From Flavobacterium dauae (GTDB lineage: Bacteria > Bacteroidota > Bacteroidia > Flavobacteriales > Flavobacteriaceae): a stretch of DNA of 64,000 nt. Shown piece by piece: positions 24,973 through 35,174 of this stretch. Both the position numbers and the translations under genes were made by a program. The notes below the pieces were generated by a model. That model worked only from the letters and a program-made list of their open reading frames with translations, ran no database searches and was not told the origin of the DNA. The DNA lies in contig NZ_CP130821.1 in the NCBI RefSeq assembly GCF_004151275.2, positions 1,116,001 to 1,180,000 on the forward strand. The letters are read 5' to 3'. Numbering within the stretch: position 1 is the stretch's first letter; each line of letters opens with the position of its first letter.

Positions 24973-25960
24973 ACAAATTGGTGTTTCCTGCCAATGTAAA
25001 GCGGTTGTATGCGTATTCAATGCGGAAACGTTTTACTTTTAAGCCGAAACCTGCGGTAAAACCTGCGAAGCTGCGTTGTTCTAATAATTTCATTTCTTCA
25101 CCGTTTTTAAAGTTGTAGCCTAAACGTATATTGAAATTTTTCTCGGGAAAAAGTTCTACACCCAATACAATGTGACGCATTAGGTTGTTACCAAAACCAA
25201 CTTTTTCTTCGGTAACATTGTTTTCTAAATCTACTTGTGAACGGTTGGGATTAGAGAAAGAAATATCCCATTTTTGCAGATTATCTAACGTTAAATGCCA
25301 ACGAATTGGTACATTTTCTAACAGTTTGCTGAATCCTAAAACGGTTCTAAAAGGCAATGATTCGCGCGTATCTTCGTAACTTGATAACTGACCACCCAGA
25401 TTTTTAAACGTTAAACCAACAGTCCACCCGGTTTCATCATTGTTATACAAACCACCAATATCTGCTGCAACAGCAAACGAATTATAGCTTTCTAAAGTTG
25501 ATGAAATAGCTTTAATGTTTGCCCCGACAGAAAAATTGGTATCTTGAAAAGGATGTGCATAACCAACTGAAACTGCGATGTCATTACCGCTGAAAGATCC
25601 GGTTGCAGTACCGTTTTCGTCGTAACCTTCCATTGATCCGTAGTTTAAAAAAGTAACGCCCACGTGAAAGTTACGTCCGTTATTAAACTTATGGGCATAG
25701 GCTGCCGATCCTAAGCTTATATCGCCATAATATCTACCAAAATTAACAGCCAACATATTGTTCATTTCATCATTTAATGCAGCCGGATTGTACAACACCT
25801 GGTTAACTTCGTTACCGGTTATGGTAACGTTTGTGCCACCTAGTGCGGCTTGTTTGGGCGATGTAGGCATTTGTAAAAACTGGTAAGCGTCTTTACCGCC
25901 TACCTGTGCATTTACAGTTGTTAAGGTTATTAAAGAAACTAAAGTTAATAGTTTGCGCAT
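24950..25960 (-). CDS. porQ: Type IX secretion system protein PorQ
   Basis: 336 residues with a signal peptide (MRKLLTLVSLITLTTVNAQ). The mature protein has the repeating Gly/aromatic strand pattern of an outer-membrane barrel, starting GGKDAYQFLQMPTSPKQAALGGTN, where the FL.MP.S.R.AALGG block is the PorQ signature. PorQ works with PorU, PorV and PorZ in the attachment complex that processes T9SS cargo in Porphyromonas. Next to cmk as in other Bacteroidota. Length is as expected. Confidence 0.94.
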   Translation of the reverse strand: MRKLLTLVSLITLTTVNAQVGGKDAYQFLQMPTSPKQAALGGTNVTITGNEVNQVLYNPAALNDEMNNMLAVNFGRYYGDISLGSAAYAHKFNNGRNFHVGVTFLNYGSMEGYDENGTATGSFSGNDIAVSVGYAHPFQDTNFSVGANIKAISSTLESYNSFAVAADIGGLYNNDETGWTVGLTFKNLGGQLSSYEDTRESLPFRTVLGFSKLLENVPIRWHLTLDNLQKWDISFSNPNRSQVDLENNVTEEKVGFGNNLMRHIVLGVELFPEKNFNIRLGYNFKNGEEMKLLEQRSFAGFTAGFGLKVKRFRIEYAYNRFTLAGNTNLFGLSVKL

Positions 25961-26063
25961 ATTAGGTTGAATTACGTAAAAACGAATATATAACTTTATA
26001 ACGACAGAATAAAAAAAATGGTATGTTTTCGTTAATGATTTTTTATAATGAATTTATAAGTTG

Positions 26064-27383
26064 TTATTCTTTTGTAAATGTAAACTGACCGCCACCTTGT
26101 TTTAAGATCACTGTTTTTTCAACAGGATTAAATTCTAACACAATTCCTGCCAAATCAAATTTAAATTTATCTTTTTCAATTGCTTCTAATGGAAAAGAAG
26201 ATTGACCCGTTGCCTGAGCTATTAGTGTTGCACCTTCTTTTGTGATTTCGATTTTTAAAGGAATTTGTTTTGACACATACATTCCTAAATATTTATCTAA
26301 ATCTTGTGCAGTAACTTTATAAGTAGAAAATACAGGAAGCTCATAAGGTTTATTATAAACCGCACTTAAAACAGCAATAGAAATATCGTTAATTTTAACG
26401 TTTGTTCCATTTGAAATTAACACGTAAGAAATCTTACCGTCGTAAAAATAAGTAAATATAGAACTAAACCCATCAATTCCGCCTGTGTGTCCGTAACCTG
26501 TTTTATCATAAAAAGGAAGCGTAAACAATCCCAAGCCATAACCGTCATTGATTGTTTTCATCAATTCAAGGCTTTCATTTTTCAAAATTTTACCTTGAAA
26601 TAAAGCATCATTGAATTTTGCCAAATCGGTAGCAGTAGAAACAATTCCGCCTGCTCCTAAAGGAATCGAAGTATCGGTTTCCGGTTCGGCAACCCACGAT
26701 CCCATATTACTGTATGATTTAGCTTCTTGGTTATCTGTATTTATTTTTCCGCCTAAATAGGTGTTTTTTAAATTTAAAGGTTTAGCAATATATTTTTGAA
26801 GTAATTGGGCATAGCTTTCTTTGAAACTTTTTTCAAGGATATACGATAATAATACATAATTTGAATTACTATAAGAAAATTTGGTATCAGGATCAAAATC
26901 ACTACCAGCCAATGTAATAATTTCAACCATTTCTTTTTCTGTTTTTGGTTGTGTATTATAAGTTACGTACGCTTCATCATCAGTAAAATTATGGATACCG
27001 CTACGGTGATTAAGTAACTGTTTTATGGTTATTTTATCAGAATTCTTAATACCCGGGAAATAGCTGTTTATTGTTTGATTTAAGCTTAATTTATCTTCTT
27101 CAACAGCTTTTAGAACCAATACGGCTGTAAACGTTTTTGAAATGGAGCCAATTCTGTATTTGGTTAATTCATTTGCTTTTAAGTTTTTTTCAACATCGGC
27201 AAAACCAATGGCTTTAGAATAGATTATTTGTCCGTTTTGAGAAACGGCAACGCTTCCCATAAATTTATTATGAGTTTCAAGCTCACCAAAGTATTTGTCT
27301 AATTTGGTTTTATCAAAACTTTGTGCAAATCCAATCTGACATAAAAGTCCAATAAAAAGTGTTTTGTAAATAGTTGTTCTCAT
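26064..27383 (-). CDS. Beta-lactamase class C-like serine hydrolase
   Basis: 439 residues with a signal peptide (to about residue 20). Penicillin-binding-protein-like fold: Ser80-x-x-Lys83 in IGSISKTF, the YSNSNYVLLSYI Tyr-x-Asn motif near 167, and GYGHTGGIDGF near 300 in place of KTG. A C-terminal domain of about 100 residues (lipocalin-like DUF, from about 345) follows. Such proteins may be esterases or D-aminopeptidases; true beta-lactamase activity cannot be claimed. Periplasmic or secreted. Confidence 0.88.
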   Translation of the reverse strand: MRTTIYKTLFIGLLCQIGFAQSFDKTKLDKYFGELETHNKFMGSVAVSQNGQIIYSKAIGFADVEKNLKANELTKYRIGSISKTFTAVLVLKAVEEDKLSLNQTINSYFPGIKNSDKITIKQLLNHRSGIHNFTDDEAYVTYNTQPKTEKEMVEIITLAGSDFDPDTKFSYSNSNYVLLSYILEKSFKESYAQLLQKYIAKPLNLKNTYLGGKINTDNQEAKSYSNMGSWVAEPETDTSIPLGAGGIVSTATDLAKFNDALFQGKILKNESLELMKTINDGYGLGLFTLPFYDKTGYGHTGGIDGFSSIFTYFYDGKISYVLISNGTNVKINDISIAVLSAVYNKPYELPVFSTYKVTAQDLDKYLGMYVSKQIPLKIEITKEGATLIAQATGQSSFPLEAIEKDKFKFDLAGIVLEFNPVEKTVILKQGGGQFTFTKE

Positions 27384-27434
27384 TTTTGATTATTTAAGTG
27401 TTAATGTATTTTTGTATAAAAGGCTAAAATAACA

Positions 27435-27466
27435 AAAAAGCTAATACATTTCTGCATTAGCTTTTT
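27435..27466 (-). terminator. lon terminator
   Basis: AAAAAGCTAAT pairs with ATTAGCTTTTT, 11 bp, T-rich on the minus-strand exit side. Confidence 0.85.
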
Positions 27467-27484
27467 AATCAATTTATATTTTAA

Positions 27485-29950
27485 TTAAGCTTCTTTAACC
27501 GTAAGCTCTTTTGCGTTTTTAACTTTTTGATTTGTCAATGCCAAGTCAATAACCTCGGTCATTTTATCAACGTAATGAAACGTTAATCCCGTTAAATATT
27601 CCGGTTTTATTTGATCGATATCGCGTTTATTGTCTTTACAAAGAATAATTTCTTTAATGTTCGCACGTTTTGCAGCCAATATTTTTTCTTTGATACCACC
27701 AACCGGAAGCACTTTTCCACGTAAGGTAATTTCACCTGTCATTGCTACATTTTTCTTTATTTTTCGTTGGGTAAAACTCGAAACCATTGAGGTTAACATG
27801 GCAATACCTGCCGACGGACCATCTTTTGGCGTAGCACCTTCCGGTACGTGAACGTGAATTTTGTATTTTTCGAACACTTTTGCATCAATTCCAAACAAAT
27901 TACTGTTTGCTTTAATATATTCCAACGCAATTGTTGCCGATTCTTTCATTACATTACCCAGATTTCCGGTCATTGTAAGTGTTCCTTTTCCTTCAGAAAG
28001 TATCGATTCTATAAACAAAATATCTCCACCAACGCGTGTCCAAGCCAAGCCTGTAACGACTCCGGCAACATCGTTTGTTTCGTATTTATCATAATCAAAT
28101 TTAGGTGCACCTAAAATTTTAACGATATCTTCTTCGGTCAGTTTTTCGTTGAATTCTTCTTCTAAAACAATCGATTTTGCAATATTTCGTACAATAGTCG
28201 CAACTTCTTTATCTAACCTGCGTACACCCGATTCACGCGTGTATTTGGTAACAATAAACTCCATTACTTTTTTAGGAATACTGATTGTTTTAGCGTCTAA
28301 ACCGTGCTCTTTTAGCTGTTTTGGAAGCAAATGCTGTCTTAAAATCTCCGTTTTTTCTTCAATGGTGTAACCGTTCATTTCAATAACTTCCATACGATCC
28401 AACAACGCAGGCTGAATGGTATTTAAGCTGTTTGATGTAGCAATGAATAGTATTTTTGAAAGATCGAAACCTAATTCCACGAAATTATCATAGAATTCTT
28501 TGTTTTGTTCCGGATCTAAAACTTCTAACATCGCACTTGACGGATCGCCCTGATGACTGCTAGACAATTTATCGATTTCATCTAAAACAAACACCGGATT
28601 TGACGTTTTTGCTTTTTTGATGGATTGAATGATACGTCCCGGCATAGCACCGATATAGGTTTTACGGTGTCCGCGAATTTCGGCTTCGTCACGCAAACCA
28701 CCTAACGAAATACGGACATATTCGCGACCTATTGCTTTTGCAATCGATTTTCCAATAGATGTTTTACCCACACCCGGCGGTCCATACAGACATAAAATGG
28801 GAGATTTCATATCGTTGCGAAGCTTTAAAACCGCCATGTGTTCAATTACACGACGTTTAACATCTTCTAATCCGTAATGATCTTTATCTAAAATCTTTTT
28901 AGCGTTTTTAAGATCAAATTTATCAACGGTGTATTCGTTCCAAGGCAATTCCAACAACAATTCCAGGTAATTTCTTTGGATAGAAAATTCTGCAACTTGT
29001 GGATTCATACGCTGCATTTTGCTTAATTCTTTATCAAAATGCTCTTGAACTTTAGCATCCCATTTTTTAGATTTTGCTTTTGTACGCATTTCTTCGAATT
29101 CCTGCTCGTGCGAAACACCGCCCAATTCTTCCTGAATGGTTTTTATTTGCTGGTGTAAGAAATATTCTTTTTGCTGTTGATCTAAATCGATACGTACTTT
29201 AGTTTGAATATCGTTTTTTAAATTCAGTTTCTGAAGTTCGGTATTCATTCTGCGCAGGGTTTCCAACGCACGTTCTTTTAGATCATTTTTCTCTAAAAGA
29301 GCTTGCTTATCTGCAACATCAAGATTTAGGTTTGATGAAACAAAGTTGACCAAAAACGAATCACTTTCGATGTTTTTAAGTGCAAAAGCAGCTTCGGATG
29401 GAATATTCGGATTTTCGCGAACAATTTCCTGTGCCGTTTCTTTAACTGTTTCAATAATTGTTTTAAACTCTAAATCATTTGTATCAGGCTTCGTGTCTTC
29501 TGTTTCAACAACTTTTGCTTTTAAGTACGGATTTTCCTGAATAATTTCATCAATTGCAAAACGCTTTTTACCTTGTAAAATTACGGTAATATTACCATCG
29601 GGTAACTTTAACGTTTTTAGAATTTTAGCAACGGTACCAAATCGGTAAATATCATTTCCACCGGGAACTTCAACTTCTTCGTTAAGCTGTGCAACAACTC
29701 CAATTGTTTTATTTCCTTCTAAAGCTTCGTTGATTAATTTGATAGATTTGTCGCGACCTGCTGTAATAGGAATTACAACACCCGGAAATAAAACCATGTT
29801 GCGTAAAGGTAATATGCTAAGTTCTGTAGGAATTTCTTCTTTGTTCATTGCCTCTTCGTCTTCCTGCGAAAACAACGGAATAAATTCTGCGTTTGAATCT
29901 AAATCTTGAAGTGACAAATTGTCTAATGATATAATTTTTTCGTGTGACAT
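27485..29950 (-). CDS. lon: Lon ATP-dependent protease
   Basis: 821 residues counted from MSHEKIISLDN; an in-frame ATG 45 bases upstream gives a hydrophobic-aromatic extension not seen in Lon and was rejected. Order: N-terminal substrate domain with ILPLRNMVLFPGVVIPI near 46, AAA+ module with Walker A GPPGVGKTS and Walker B VFVLDEIDKLSS, then a protease domain with DGPSAGIAM, catalytic Ser713 and Lys756 (43 residues apart as in E. coli). A cytosolic hexamer degrading misfolded and regulatory proteins. Complete. Confidence 0.97.
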   Translation of the reverse strand: MSHEKIISLDNLSLQDLDSNAEFIPLFSQEDEEAMNKEEIPTELSILPLRNMVLFPGVVIPITAGRDKSIKLINEALEGNKTIGVVAQLNEEVEVPGGNDIYRFGTVAKILKTLKLPDGNITVILQGKKRFAIDEIIQENPYLKAKVVETEDTKPDTNDLEFKTIIETVKETAQEIVRENPNIPSEAAFALKNIESDSFLVNFVSSNLNLDVADKQALLEKNDLKERALETLRRMNTELQKLNLKNDIQTKVRIDLDQQQKEYFLHQQIKTIQEELGGVSHEQEFEEMRTKAKSKKWDAKVQEHFDKELSKMQRMNPQVAEFSIQRNYLELLLELPWNEYTVDKFDLKNAKKILDKDHYGLEDVKRRVIEHMAVLKLRNDMKSPILCLYGPPGVGKTSIGKSIAKAIGREYVRISLGGLRDEAEIRGHRKTYIGAMPGRIIQSIKKAKTSNPVFVLDEIDKLSSSHQGDPSSAMLEVLDPEQNKEFYDNFVELGFDLSKILFIATSNSLNTIQPALLDRMEVIEMNGYTIEEKTEILRQHLLPKQLKEHGLDAKTISIPKKVMEFIVTKYTRESGVRRLDKEVATIVRNIAKSIVLEEEFNEKLTEEDIVKILGAPKFDYDKYETNDVAGVVTGLAWTRVGGDILFIESILSEGKGTLTMTGNLGNVMKESATIALEYIKANSNLFGIDAKVFEKYKIHVHVPEGATPKDGPSAGIAMLTSMVSSFTQRKIKKNVAMTGEITLRGKVLPVGGIKEKILAAKRANIKEIILCKDNKRDIDQIKPEYLTGLTFHYVDKMTEVIDLALTNQKVKNAKELTVKEA

Positions 29951-30059
29951 AAATATTTTATAAGTCAAAATGTCATTTTTAAAGATAAATAACATTTTAA
30001 AACGTTCAATTCGTATATATTTCTAACTAAATACTTAATGTTTCAATATTTATGCCAAT

Positions 30060-30087
30060 AAAAAAACCTTACAGTTGTAAGGTTTAA
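30060..30087 (-). terminator. Terminator of the lipoprotein gene at 30089
   Basis: AAACCTTACA pairs with TGTAAGGTTT, followed on the minus strand by TTTTTT. Confidence 0.88.
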
Positions 30088-30088
30088 G

Positions 30089-30700
30089 TTATTCGTAGGT
30101 AACGTAGTTAAAATTACCGTTTGTAATTCGTTGTGGTTCTAAAGATAATTCTACTTCCTCTTCAAGTTCGTATGGAAAAAGAATATAGTCAAAATTACCG
30201 TTCATATATTGTGCAGTTCCATTTACGTGTGTTATGTTGGCATAACCTGCATTTTGATTTTCGGCAGCGTTTAATGTAGAATATTCTACCCATATTTTTT
30301 GTAATTTTCCGTCTTCGTCCGGTACTAATTCTTGAACACGTAAAGTAGCACTACTTAAATAATTGTTTGGATTATCAATACTTAACGTTGTTGGAAAATT
30401 ACCAACACTCATACTGCTGAAATTAATATAAAGATAAGCAGATTTATAACGGGTTTCCGGATCTGACGTGTCTTCGCTGTTAACCATTGATAACTTAGAA
30501 ATAATAGACATAGTATTACCTTCAAAACCTACAGAAACCTTGTCAGCTATAACCGTTTGTTTTGAATTTAGGTCAAAACTAAGAATAGGGTTGCCTGGTA
30601 AGTTGTCATCCTTTACTTTTTCATCAATAGTTTCTGTTTCACACGATGCAAATCCTGCTGCCAAAACTACTGATGCCAAAATATATTTTAATTTTCTCAT
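30089..30700 (-). CDS. Lipoprotein with a beta-rich domain, unknown family
   Basis: 203 residues. Signal MRKLKYILASVVLAAGFASC with lipobox Cys20, then an acidic linker (ETETIDEKVKDDN) and an all-beta part with alternating hydrophobic residues, reminiscent of DUF6252-like Bacteroidota lipoproteins. No catalytic motif is seen. It has its own -7 box and terminator and so is monocistronic. An outer-membrane location is inferred from the signal only. Confidence 0.78.
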   Translation of the reverse strand: MRKLKYILASVVLAAGFASCETETIDEKVKDDNLPGNPILSFDLNSKQTVIADKVSVGFEGNTMSIISKLSMVNSEDTSDPETRYKSAYLYINFSSMSVGNFPTTLSIDNPNNYLSSATLRVQELVPDEDGKLQKIWVEYSTLNAAENQNAGYANITHVNGTAQYMNGNFDYILFPYELEEEVELSLEPQRITNGNFNYVTYE

Positions 30701-30729
30701 AAGATTTAGTAAGAATGTTAAATTTATCC

Positions 30730-30737
30730 AAATATAA
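30730..30737 (-). promoter_or_regulatory. -7 box of the lipoprotein gene
   Basis: Minus-strand TATATTTG, 30 bases before the start codon at 30700. Confidence 0.5.
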
Positions 30738-30784
30738 AATTATTTTTTTTACATACGAAAGTATTTGTAAAAATATTATTTATT

Positions 30785-32095
30785 TTAACTAATAGCTTGT
30801 TTTTTGGCTGTTTTTATCAATAAAATAATTCCTACAGCGAAAAAAACAATCAAGAATAAAATCGCATTTTGCATTTTGCCTGTAATTTGAGCTATACCTC
30901 CGTAAATAATCATACCTATTACGATTCCGATCTTTTCGGTTACATCGTAAAAACTAAAAAAAGAGGTGGTATCTTTAGTGTTTAATGGTAATAATTTTGA
31001 ATAGGTTGATCTTGAAAGCGACTGAATACCGCCCATTACCAAACCAACCATAGCTGCTACAATGTAAAAACTGGTTGGTTTTACTACAAAATAAGCACAT
31101 ATACAGATAAAAATCCAAGCGGTGTTTATCACAATTAAGGCATTAATATTACCTATTCTTTTTGATAATTTTGATGTAAGAATTGCACCAACAACCGCAA
31201 TTAGTTGAATGAGAAGGATACTAACGATTAACCCCATTTGTCGTTGGTCGTCGTCTTTCCATTGAACTTCTTTCTCTCCAAAATACGCAGCAATAATCAT
31301 TACGGTTTGTACTGCCATGCTGTACACAAAGAAAGCACCTAAATATCCTTTTAAAATGGGATATTGCTTTAATTCATTGAAAATTCGTTTTAATTCTCTG
31401 AAACCTGAAAAGAATGCTTGTGAGTTGATTTTGTTTGAGTTTCTGAAATTAGGTAATAGTCTATATGATATCTGACTAAAACCCAACCACCAGATTCCGA
31501 CTAATACGAAAGAGAACTTCATTGCCTGCATAGGTCCGTCAAAACCAAAAAGTTCACTTTTCATCACCATTGCAAGGTTAATAATCAGTAGTATTACCGA
31601 ACCAATGTATCCTAACGAATATCCTTTGGCAGAAACCGTGTCTTGTTGTTCGGGATAAGCAATATCGGGCAGATAAGAGTTATAGAAAACCAAACTTCCC
31701 CAAAAACCAATCAGTGCCAACATATAAAAGAGCAGACTTATATAAAGGTTGTTTAAATCGAAAAAGTAAAGCATCATACACGAAATAGATCCTATGAAAC
31801 AAAACAATTTCAAGAAAAACTTTTTGTTACCCAAATAATCGGCAACCCCCGATAAAAGCGGAGAGATAAAAGCTATTATTAAAAAACCAATGGCGGTTAC
31901 ATAACTTATAATTGATTCGCTTGGGGTTTCGATTCCGAAAAACGGAGCAGATTCTTTATCTTCTAACCTAAACAAGGCGCCGTAAAACAACGGAAAAATA
32001 GAAGATGAGATTACTAAGGCATATACAGAATTTGCCCAATCGTAAAAAGCCCATGCGTTAAGAACTTTTTTTTCGCCTTTTATAAATGTTTTCAT
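30785..32095 (-). CDS. MFS transporter of the UMF1 (Atg22-like) family
   Basis: 436 residues and about 12 membrane segments. The N-terminus KKVLNAWAFYDWANSVYALVISSSIFP carries the AWAFYDWANSAY motif that defines the UMF1 family, and GGIQSLSRSTYSKLLP near 355 is the second block. Yeast Atg22 exports amino acids from the vacuole; bacterial substrates are unknown. Encoded 40 bases after the M48 protease gene on the same strand, possibly co-transcribed. Confidence 0.9.
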   Translation of the reverse strand: MKTFIKGEKKVLNAWAFYDWANSVYALVISSSIFPLFYGALFRLEDKESAPFFGIETPSESIISYVTAIGFLIIAFISPLLSGVADYLGNKKFFLKLFCFIGSISCMMLYFFDLNNLYISLLFYMLALIGFWGSLVFYNSYLPDIAYPEQQDTVSAKGYSLGYIGSVILLIINLAMVMKSELFGFDGPMQAMKFSFVLVGIWWLGFSQISYRLLPNFRNSNKINSQAFFSGFRELKRIFNELKQYPILKGYLGAFFVYSMAVQTVMIIAAYFGEKEVQWKDDDQRQMGLIVSILLIQLIAVVGAILTSKLSKRIGNINALIVINTAWIFICICAYFVVKPTSFYIVAAMVGLVMGGIQSLSRSTYSKLLPLNTKDTTSFFSFYDVTEKIGIVIGMIIYGGIAQITGKMQNAILFLIVFFAVGIILLIKTAKKQAIS

Positions 32096-32135
32096 AAGAG
32101 AAAGTTAAGGCAGTTAACACCGCCTTTTAAGTAAA

Positions 32136-32948
32136 TTAGTATTTTTTACCAAATTTAGCAGCTTCGGCTTTTGCTTCGGGAATTAATTTTTTAATATTGG
32201 CAATACGGGTTTGATCGCTGGGGTGGGTGCTTAACAGTTCGGGAGTTTTACTACCGCTTTGTGCTGACATTCGTTGCCAAAATGAAGTAGCGTTATCTGG
32301 ATTGTATCCTGCAATTGCCATTAAAATTAAACCAATTCTATCGGCTTCTGATTCATGCTTACGACTAAAAGGCATCATTCCAAATACATTACTACCTGCT
32401 CCGTACGCTCCCATTGCAAGTTCTTGAGTTTCTTTACTCATATTCATTTCACTAGTTCCTACAGCAACTCCTGCTCCCACTAATTGCTGCAAAAGCCCTG
32501 CACTCATACGTTGTTGTCCGTGATTTGCCAAAGCATGAGCAACTTCGTGTCCCATAACAGTTGCTAATCCTGCTTCGCCTTGTGCAATTTTCATTAATCC
32601 AGTGTAAACTACAATTTTTCCACCAGGCATACACCATGCGTTTACTGTGTTATCTTGCACCAATTTATATTCCCATTTATAATCTTTTAAATAATTAGAA
32701 TATCCATTTGCTTTAAGCCATTGTTCGGATGCACTTTTAATTTTCGCACCTACACGTTGAACCATCTGTGCATCGCTAGTACCAGTTACCACTTTATTCT
32801 CTTTTATAAAAGTAGAATATTGTTGAAACGAAGATGCAAACAATGAACTATCAGGAACAAACGCCATTGTTTTTTTACCTGTAAACGGATTGGTAGCACA
32901 CGCCAACAGTAAAGCTGCTACACTGCATAATACTAATACCTTTTTCAT
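32136..32948 (-). CDS. M48 family lipoprotein metallopeptidase
   Basis: 270 residues. Signal MKKVLVLCSVAALLLAC with lipobox Cys17. The zinc site is HEVAH (His134, Glu135, His138) in VMGHEVAHALANHGQQRMS, with the third ligand Glu in RKHESEADRIG near 200, and the STHPSDQTRI end near 240. This is the LoiP/YcaL/BepA-like group of periplasmic peptidases acting in outer membrane protein quality control. Complete and of normal length. Confidence 0.94.
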   Translation of the reverse strand: MKKVLVLCSVAALLLACATNPFTGKKTMAFVPDSSLFASSFQQYSTFIKENKVVTGTSDAQMVQRVGAKIKSASEQWLKANGYSNYLKDYKWEYKLVQDNTVNAWCMPGGKIVVYTGLMKIAQGEAGLATVMGHEVAHALANHGQQRMSAGLLQQLVGAGVAVGTSEMNMSKETQELAMGAYGAGSNVFGMMPFSRKHESEADRIGLILMAIAGYNPDNATSFWQRMSAQSGSKTPELLSTHPSDQTRIANIKKLIPEAKAEAAKFGKKY

Positions 32949-33002
32949 AGCTGTAAATTTTAATTTTTTCTAAAATTATGAAATAATCTAACGAATACCT
33001 TT

Positions 33003-33010
33003 TAAATTTG
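33003..33010 (+). promoter_or_regulatory. -7 box for the alpha/beta hydrolase-msrB pair
   Basis: TAAATTTG, 20 bases before the ATG at 33031. Confidence 0.5.
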
Positions 33011-33030
33011 TTATGTAAAATTATAAAAAT

Positions 33031-33885
33031 ATGGCGCAAAAACAAGCAAAGGTTTTAGAAGTTCCTGCTTATATAAAGAATACATCAAAAGTTTTAAGTA
33101 AGTTGAATAAGAATTTGGCAGCTGCCTTTGCCTTAAAATTATTTGAAACCCCTATTAAGCACAAAATGCCAAAACGCGAGCACAAAATGTACGAGGTTTC
33201 GCATAAATCAAATTTGATCTTGCCCGATTGCCAAAAAGAAATAACGGTGTACGAAAACAAATTTGGTCCTAAAAAAGTACTGCTAGTGCACGGGTGGAAT
33301 GGTCGAGGTACACAATTAGTATCTATTGCAAAAGCTTTTAAAGAGTTAAATTATACCATTGTAAGTTTTGATGCTCCGGGGCACGGTAAAAGTCCGAAAA
33401 CCACAACCAATATGAAGCATTTTATTGAGGCTGTTTTTGAACTGGATAAAAAATACAACGGTTTTGATGTTATTGTGGGGCATTCGCTTGGCGGTATGAG
33501 TATTATTAATGCGTTAGGCAGAGGGGTATCTACCCCAAAAGCAGTTGTTATTGGTAGCGGCAACAAAACAAAAGATATTACCGAAGATTTTTTGACAACG
33601 ATTGGCATGAGTAAAAAAATGACCCCTTTTTTAGTCAATTTATTTGAACGGAAATACCATGAAAAAATGACCAATTACGATGTGGAATTGCACGCAGAAA
33701 AAGTGCAGAACCCTGTTTTGGTCATTCACGATAAAAACGATAAAGATGTGCCTTTTTCATCGGCAGAAGCAATCAACAGTAAATTGATAAACGGTGAATT
33801 GATGATTACCGAAGGATTAGGACATCGGAAAATATTAGGAAATGAACAAGTTATTCAGAAAATTATTCAGTTTGTTACCAGTTAA
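33031..33885 (+). CDS. Alpha/beta hydrolase
   Basis: 284 residues. Strand-rich core with [11 protein letters not shown] (oxyanion region, near 88), [13 protein letters not shown] near 110, the nucleophile elbow VGHSLGGMS with the Ser near residue 152, an Asp in [10 protein letters not shown] near 234 and a terminal His in GLGHRKILG near 262: a full catalytic triad. Substrate unknown (esterase or lipase-like). No signal peptide. The last 44 bases overlap the start of msrB in another frame. Confidence 0.88.
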   Translation: MAQKQAKVLEVPAYIKNTSKVLSKLNKNLAAAFALKLFETPIKHKMPKREHKMYEVSHKSNLILPDCQKEITVYENKFGPKKVLLVHGWNGRGTQLVSIAKAFKELNYTIVSFDAPGHGKSPKTTTNMKHFIEAVFELDKKYNGFDVIVGHSLGGMSIINALGRGVSTPKAVVIGSGNKTKDITEDFLTTIGMSKKMTPFLVNLFERKYHEKMTNYDVELHAEKVQNPVLVIHDKNDKDVPFSSAEAINSKLINGELMITEGLGHRKILGNEQVIQKIIQFVTS

Positions 33886-34354
33886 ATTATTTTGGATCAT
33901 TGTATGTGTACAATTTATTAGCTGTAAAGAACAAACCGCAAACGCACAAAATAAAACCCAAACAACAGAAACTATGACAGAGAAAGACTGGAAAGAAAAG
34001 CTTACGCCCGAAGAATATTACATTTTACGAGAAAAAGGTACAGAAAGACCTTTTAGTGGTAAATACAACGATTTTTTTGAGAAAGGATCTTACGTTTGTG
34101 CCGCTTGCGGAAACAAACTTTTTAATTCGGATGCAAAATTTGACTCATCTTGCGGGTGGCCGTCTTTTGATCAGGCGATCGAAGGATCGGTAATTTACAC
34201 GAAAGACACAAGTCACGGAATGATAAGAACCGAAGTTACCTGCGCAAAATGCAACGGACATTTAGGGCACGTTTTTGATGACGGACCAAAAGATACCACC
34301 GGAACCAGATATTGTATGAATTCGGTTTCTATAAAATTTATTCCAGCAAATTAA
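33842..34354 (+). CDS. msrB: Lipoprotein peptide-methionine (R)-S-oxide reductase
   Basis: 170 residues. Reduces methionine-R-sulfoxide in proteins. An N-terminal lipoprotein signal with Cys28 (IVCVQFISC) and linker leads to a normal MsrB domain: zinc cysteines C86-x-x-C89 and C134-x-x-C137, GWPSFDQ, and the catalytic Cys158 in RYCMNSVS. So the enzyme is exported and membrane anchored, repairing periplasmic proteins. The start inside the upstream hydrolase gene is supported by the signal peptide. Ends overlapping birA by three bases. Confidence 0.93.
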   Translation: MNKLFRKLFSLLPVKLFWIIVCVQFISCKEQTANAQNKTQTTETMTEKDWKEKLTPEEYYILREKGTERPFSGKYNDFFEKGSYVCAACGNKLFNSDAKFDSSCGWPSFDQAIEGSVIYTKDTSHGMIRTEVTCAKCNGHLGHVFDDGPKDTTGTRYCMNSVSIKFIPAN

Positions 34355-35079
34355 TACATCAACTTAATATCTTTTAAATTAAAACAATGTAAATCGTCAT
34401 TCTCAAGCTGTATAACCAATTGACCATGACGGTTTACTTCTTTAATAATTCCGTTGAATTTTCTACCGTTTTTATCCTCAAAAACACTGATAACGTCTTT
34501 TTTAAATAAATGGTTGTGGTAAAACTGCCATTCTTCTTCAATATTATTTTTTAGATTTTGTGTTCCTTTTTTAATGTTTTCAACAATATGGTTCAATAAC
34601 AATTCAAAATCAACCGTTATTCCGTATTGGTTTAAGATAGAGGATGCTTGTGGAAATCCGTTAAAATCGGTCTGCAACAAATTAATGCCAATACCAATAA
34701 TCGATGCTACTTTTCCATCACTGCCAATGCTGTTTTCTATTAAAATACCGGCAATTTTTTTATTGTATGACAAAATGTCGTTAGGCCATTTTATATAAAT
34801 ATTCGTTAAATTTAACGCAAATAATGCTTTTAATACCGCATTGGCAACTAATATGTTAAGCGAAAATAACCGATCAACAGTAAGATATTCTCCGTTTAGA
34901 AAAATACTGAACGTAAGGTTCTTAGCTTCATCGGTAACCCAGGTTGACCCCATTTGTCCTTTTCCTTTGGTTTGTACAGCAGCCCAAACCACCGTAAAAT
35001 CAGCTAAATTATTGGTAGCTGACAAATTTTTTATAAAATCATTCGTAGAAGATATGGCATTGAGTTTGATTAAATACAT
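34351..35079 (-). CDS. birA: Biotin-[acetyl-CoA-carboxylase] ligase, monofunctional
   Basis: 242 residues. Attaches biotin to the carboxyl carrier protein via biotinyl-AMP. The first residues [16 protein letters not shown] contain the STND motif, then [26 protein letters not shown] with the GRGR-like ATP/biotin loop (here GKGQMGS), IKWPNDI near 97, and AGILIE. No N-terminal HTH domain is present, so it is not a biotin repressor. Divergent from rsfS, an order usual in flavobacteria. Confidence 0.95.
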   Translation of the reverse strand: MYLIKLNAISSTNDFIKNLSATNNLADFTVVWAAVQTKGKGQMGSTWVTDEAKNLTFSIFLNGEYLTVDRLFSLNILVANAVLKALFALNLTNIYIKWPNDILSYNKKIAGILIENSIGSDGKVASIIGIGINLLQTDFNGFPQASSILNQYGITVDFELLLNHIVENIKKGTQNLKNNIEEEWQFYHNHLFKKDVISVFEDKNGRKFNGIIKEVNRHGQLVIQLENDDLHCFNLKDIKLMY

Positions 35080-35108
35080 TATAAATAGTATCTTTAGGAA
35101 CTTTAGGG

Positions 35109-35149
35109 CAAAAATAACTTAAATAACCCGATACAATTTGATAAATTTG
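35109..35149. promoter_or_regulatory. Divergent promoters for birA and rsfS
   Basis: Minus strand: TTG (35136-35134), 17 bases, TATTTTTG (35116-35109) for birA. Plus strand: TAAATTTG at 35142-35149 for rsfS, 26 bases before its ATG. Confidence 0.55.
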
Positions 35150-35174
35150 CAATAATTAAGTACAAAATACATAC

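Noticed and set aside
27630..28114. Several frames antisense to lon
   Set aside because: Lon is complete with its catalytic residues; these frames are composition artefacts.
29951..29995. N-terminal extension of Lon from ATG 29995
   Set aside because: Adds FKNDILTYKIF-type residues not found in the family; MSHEK is the natural start.
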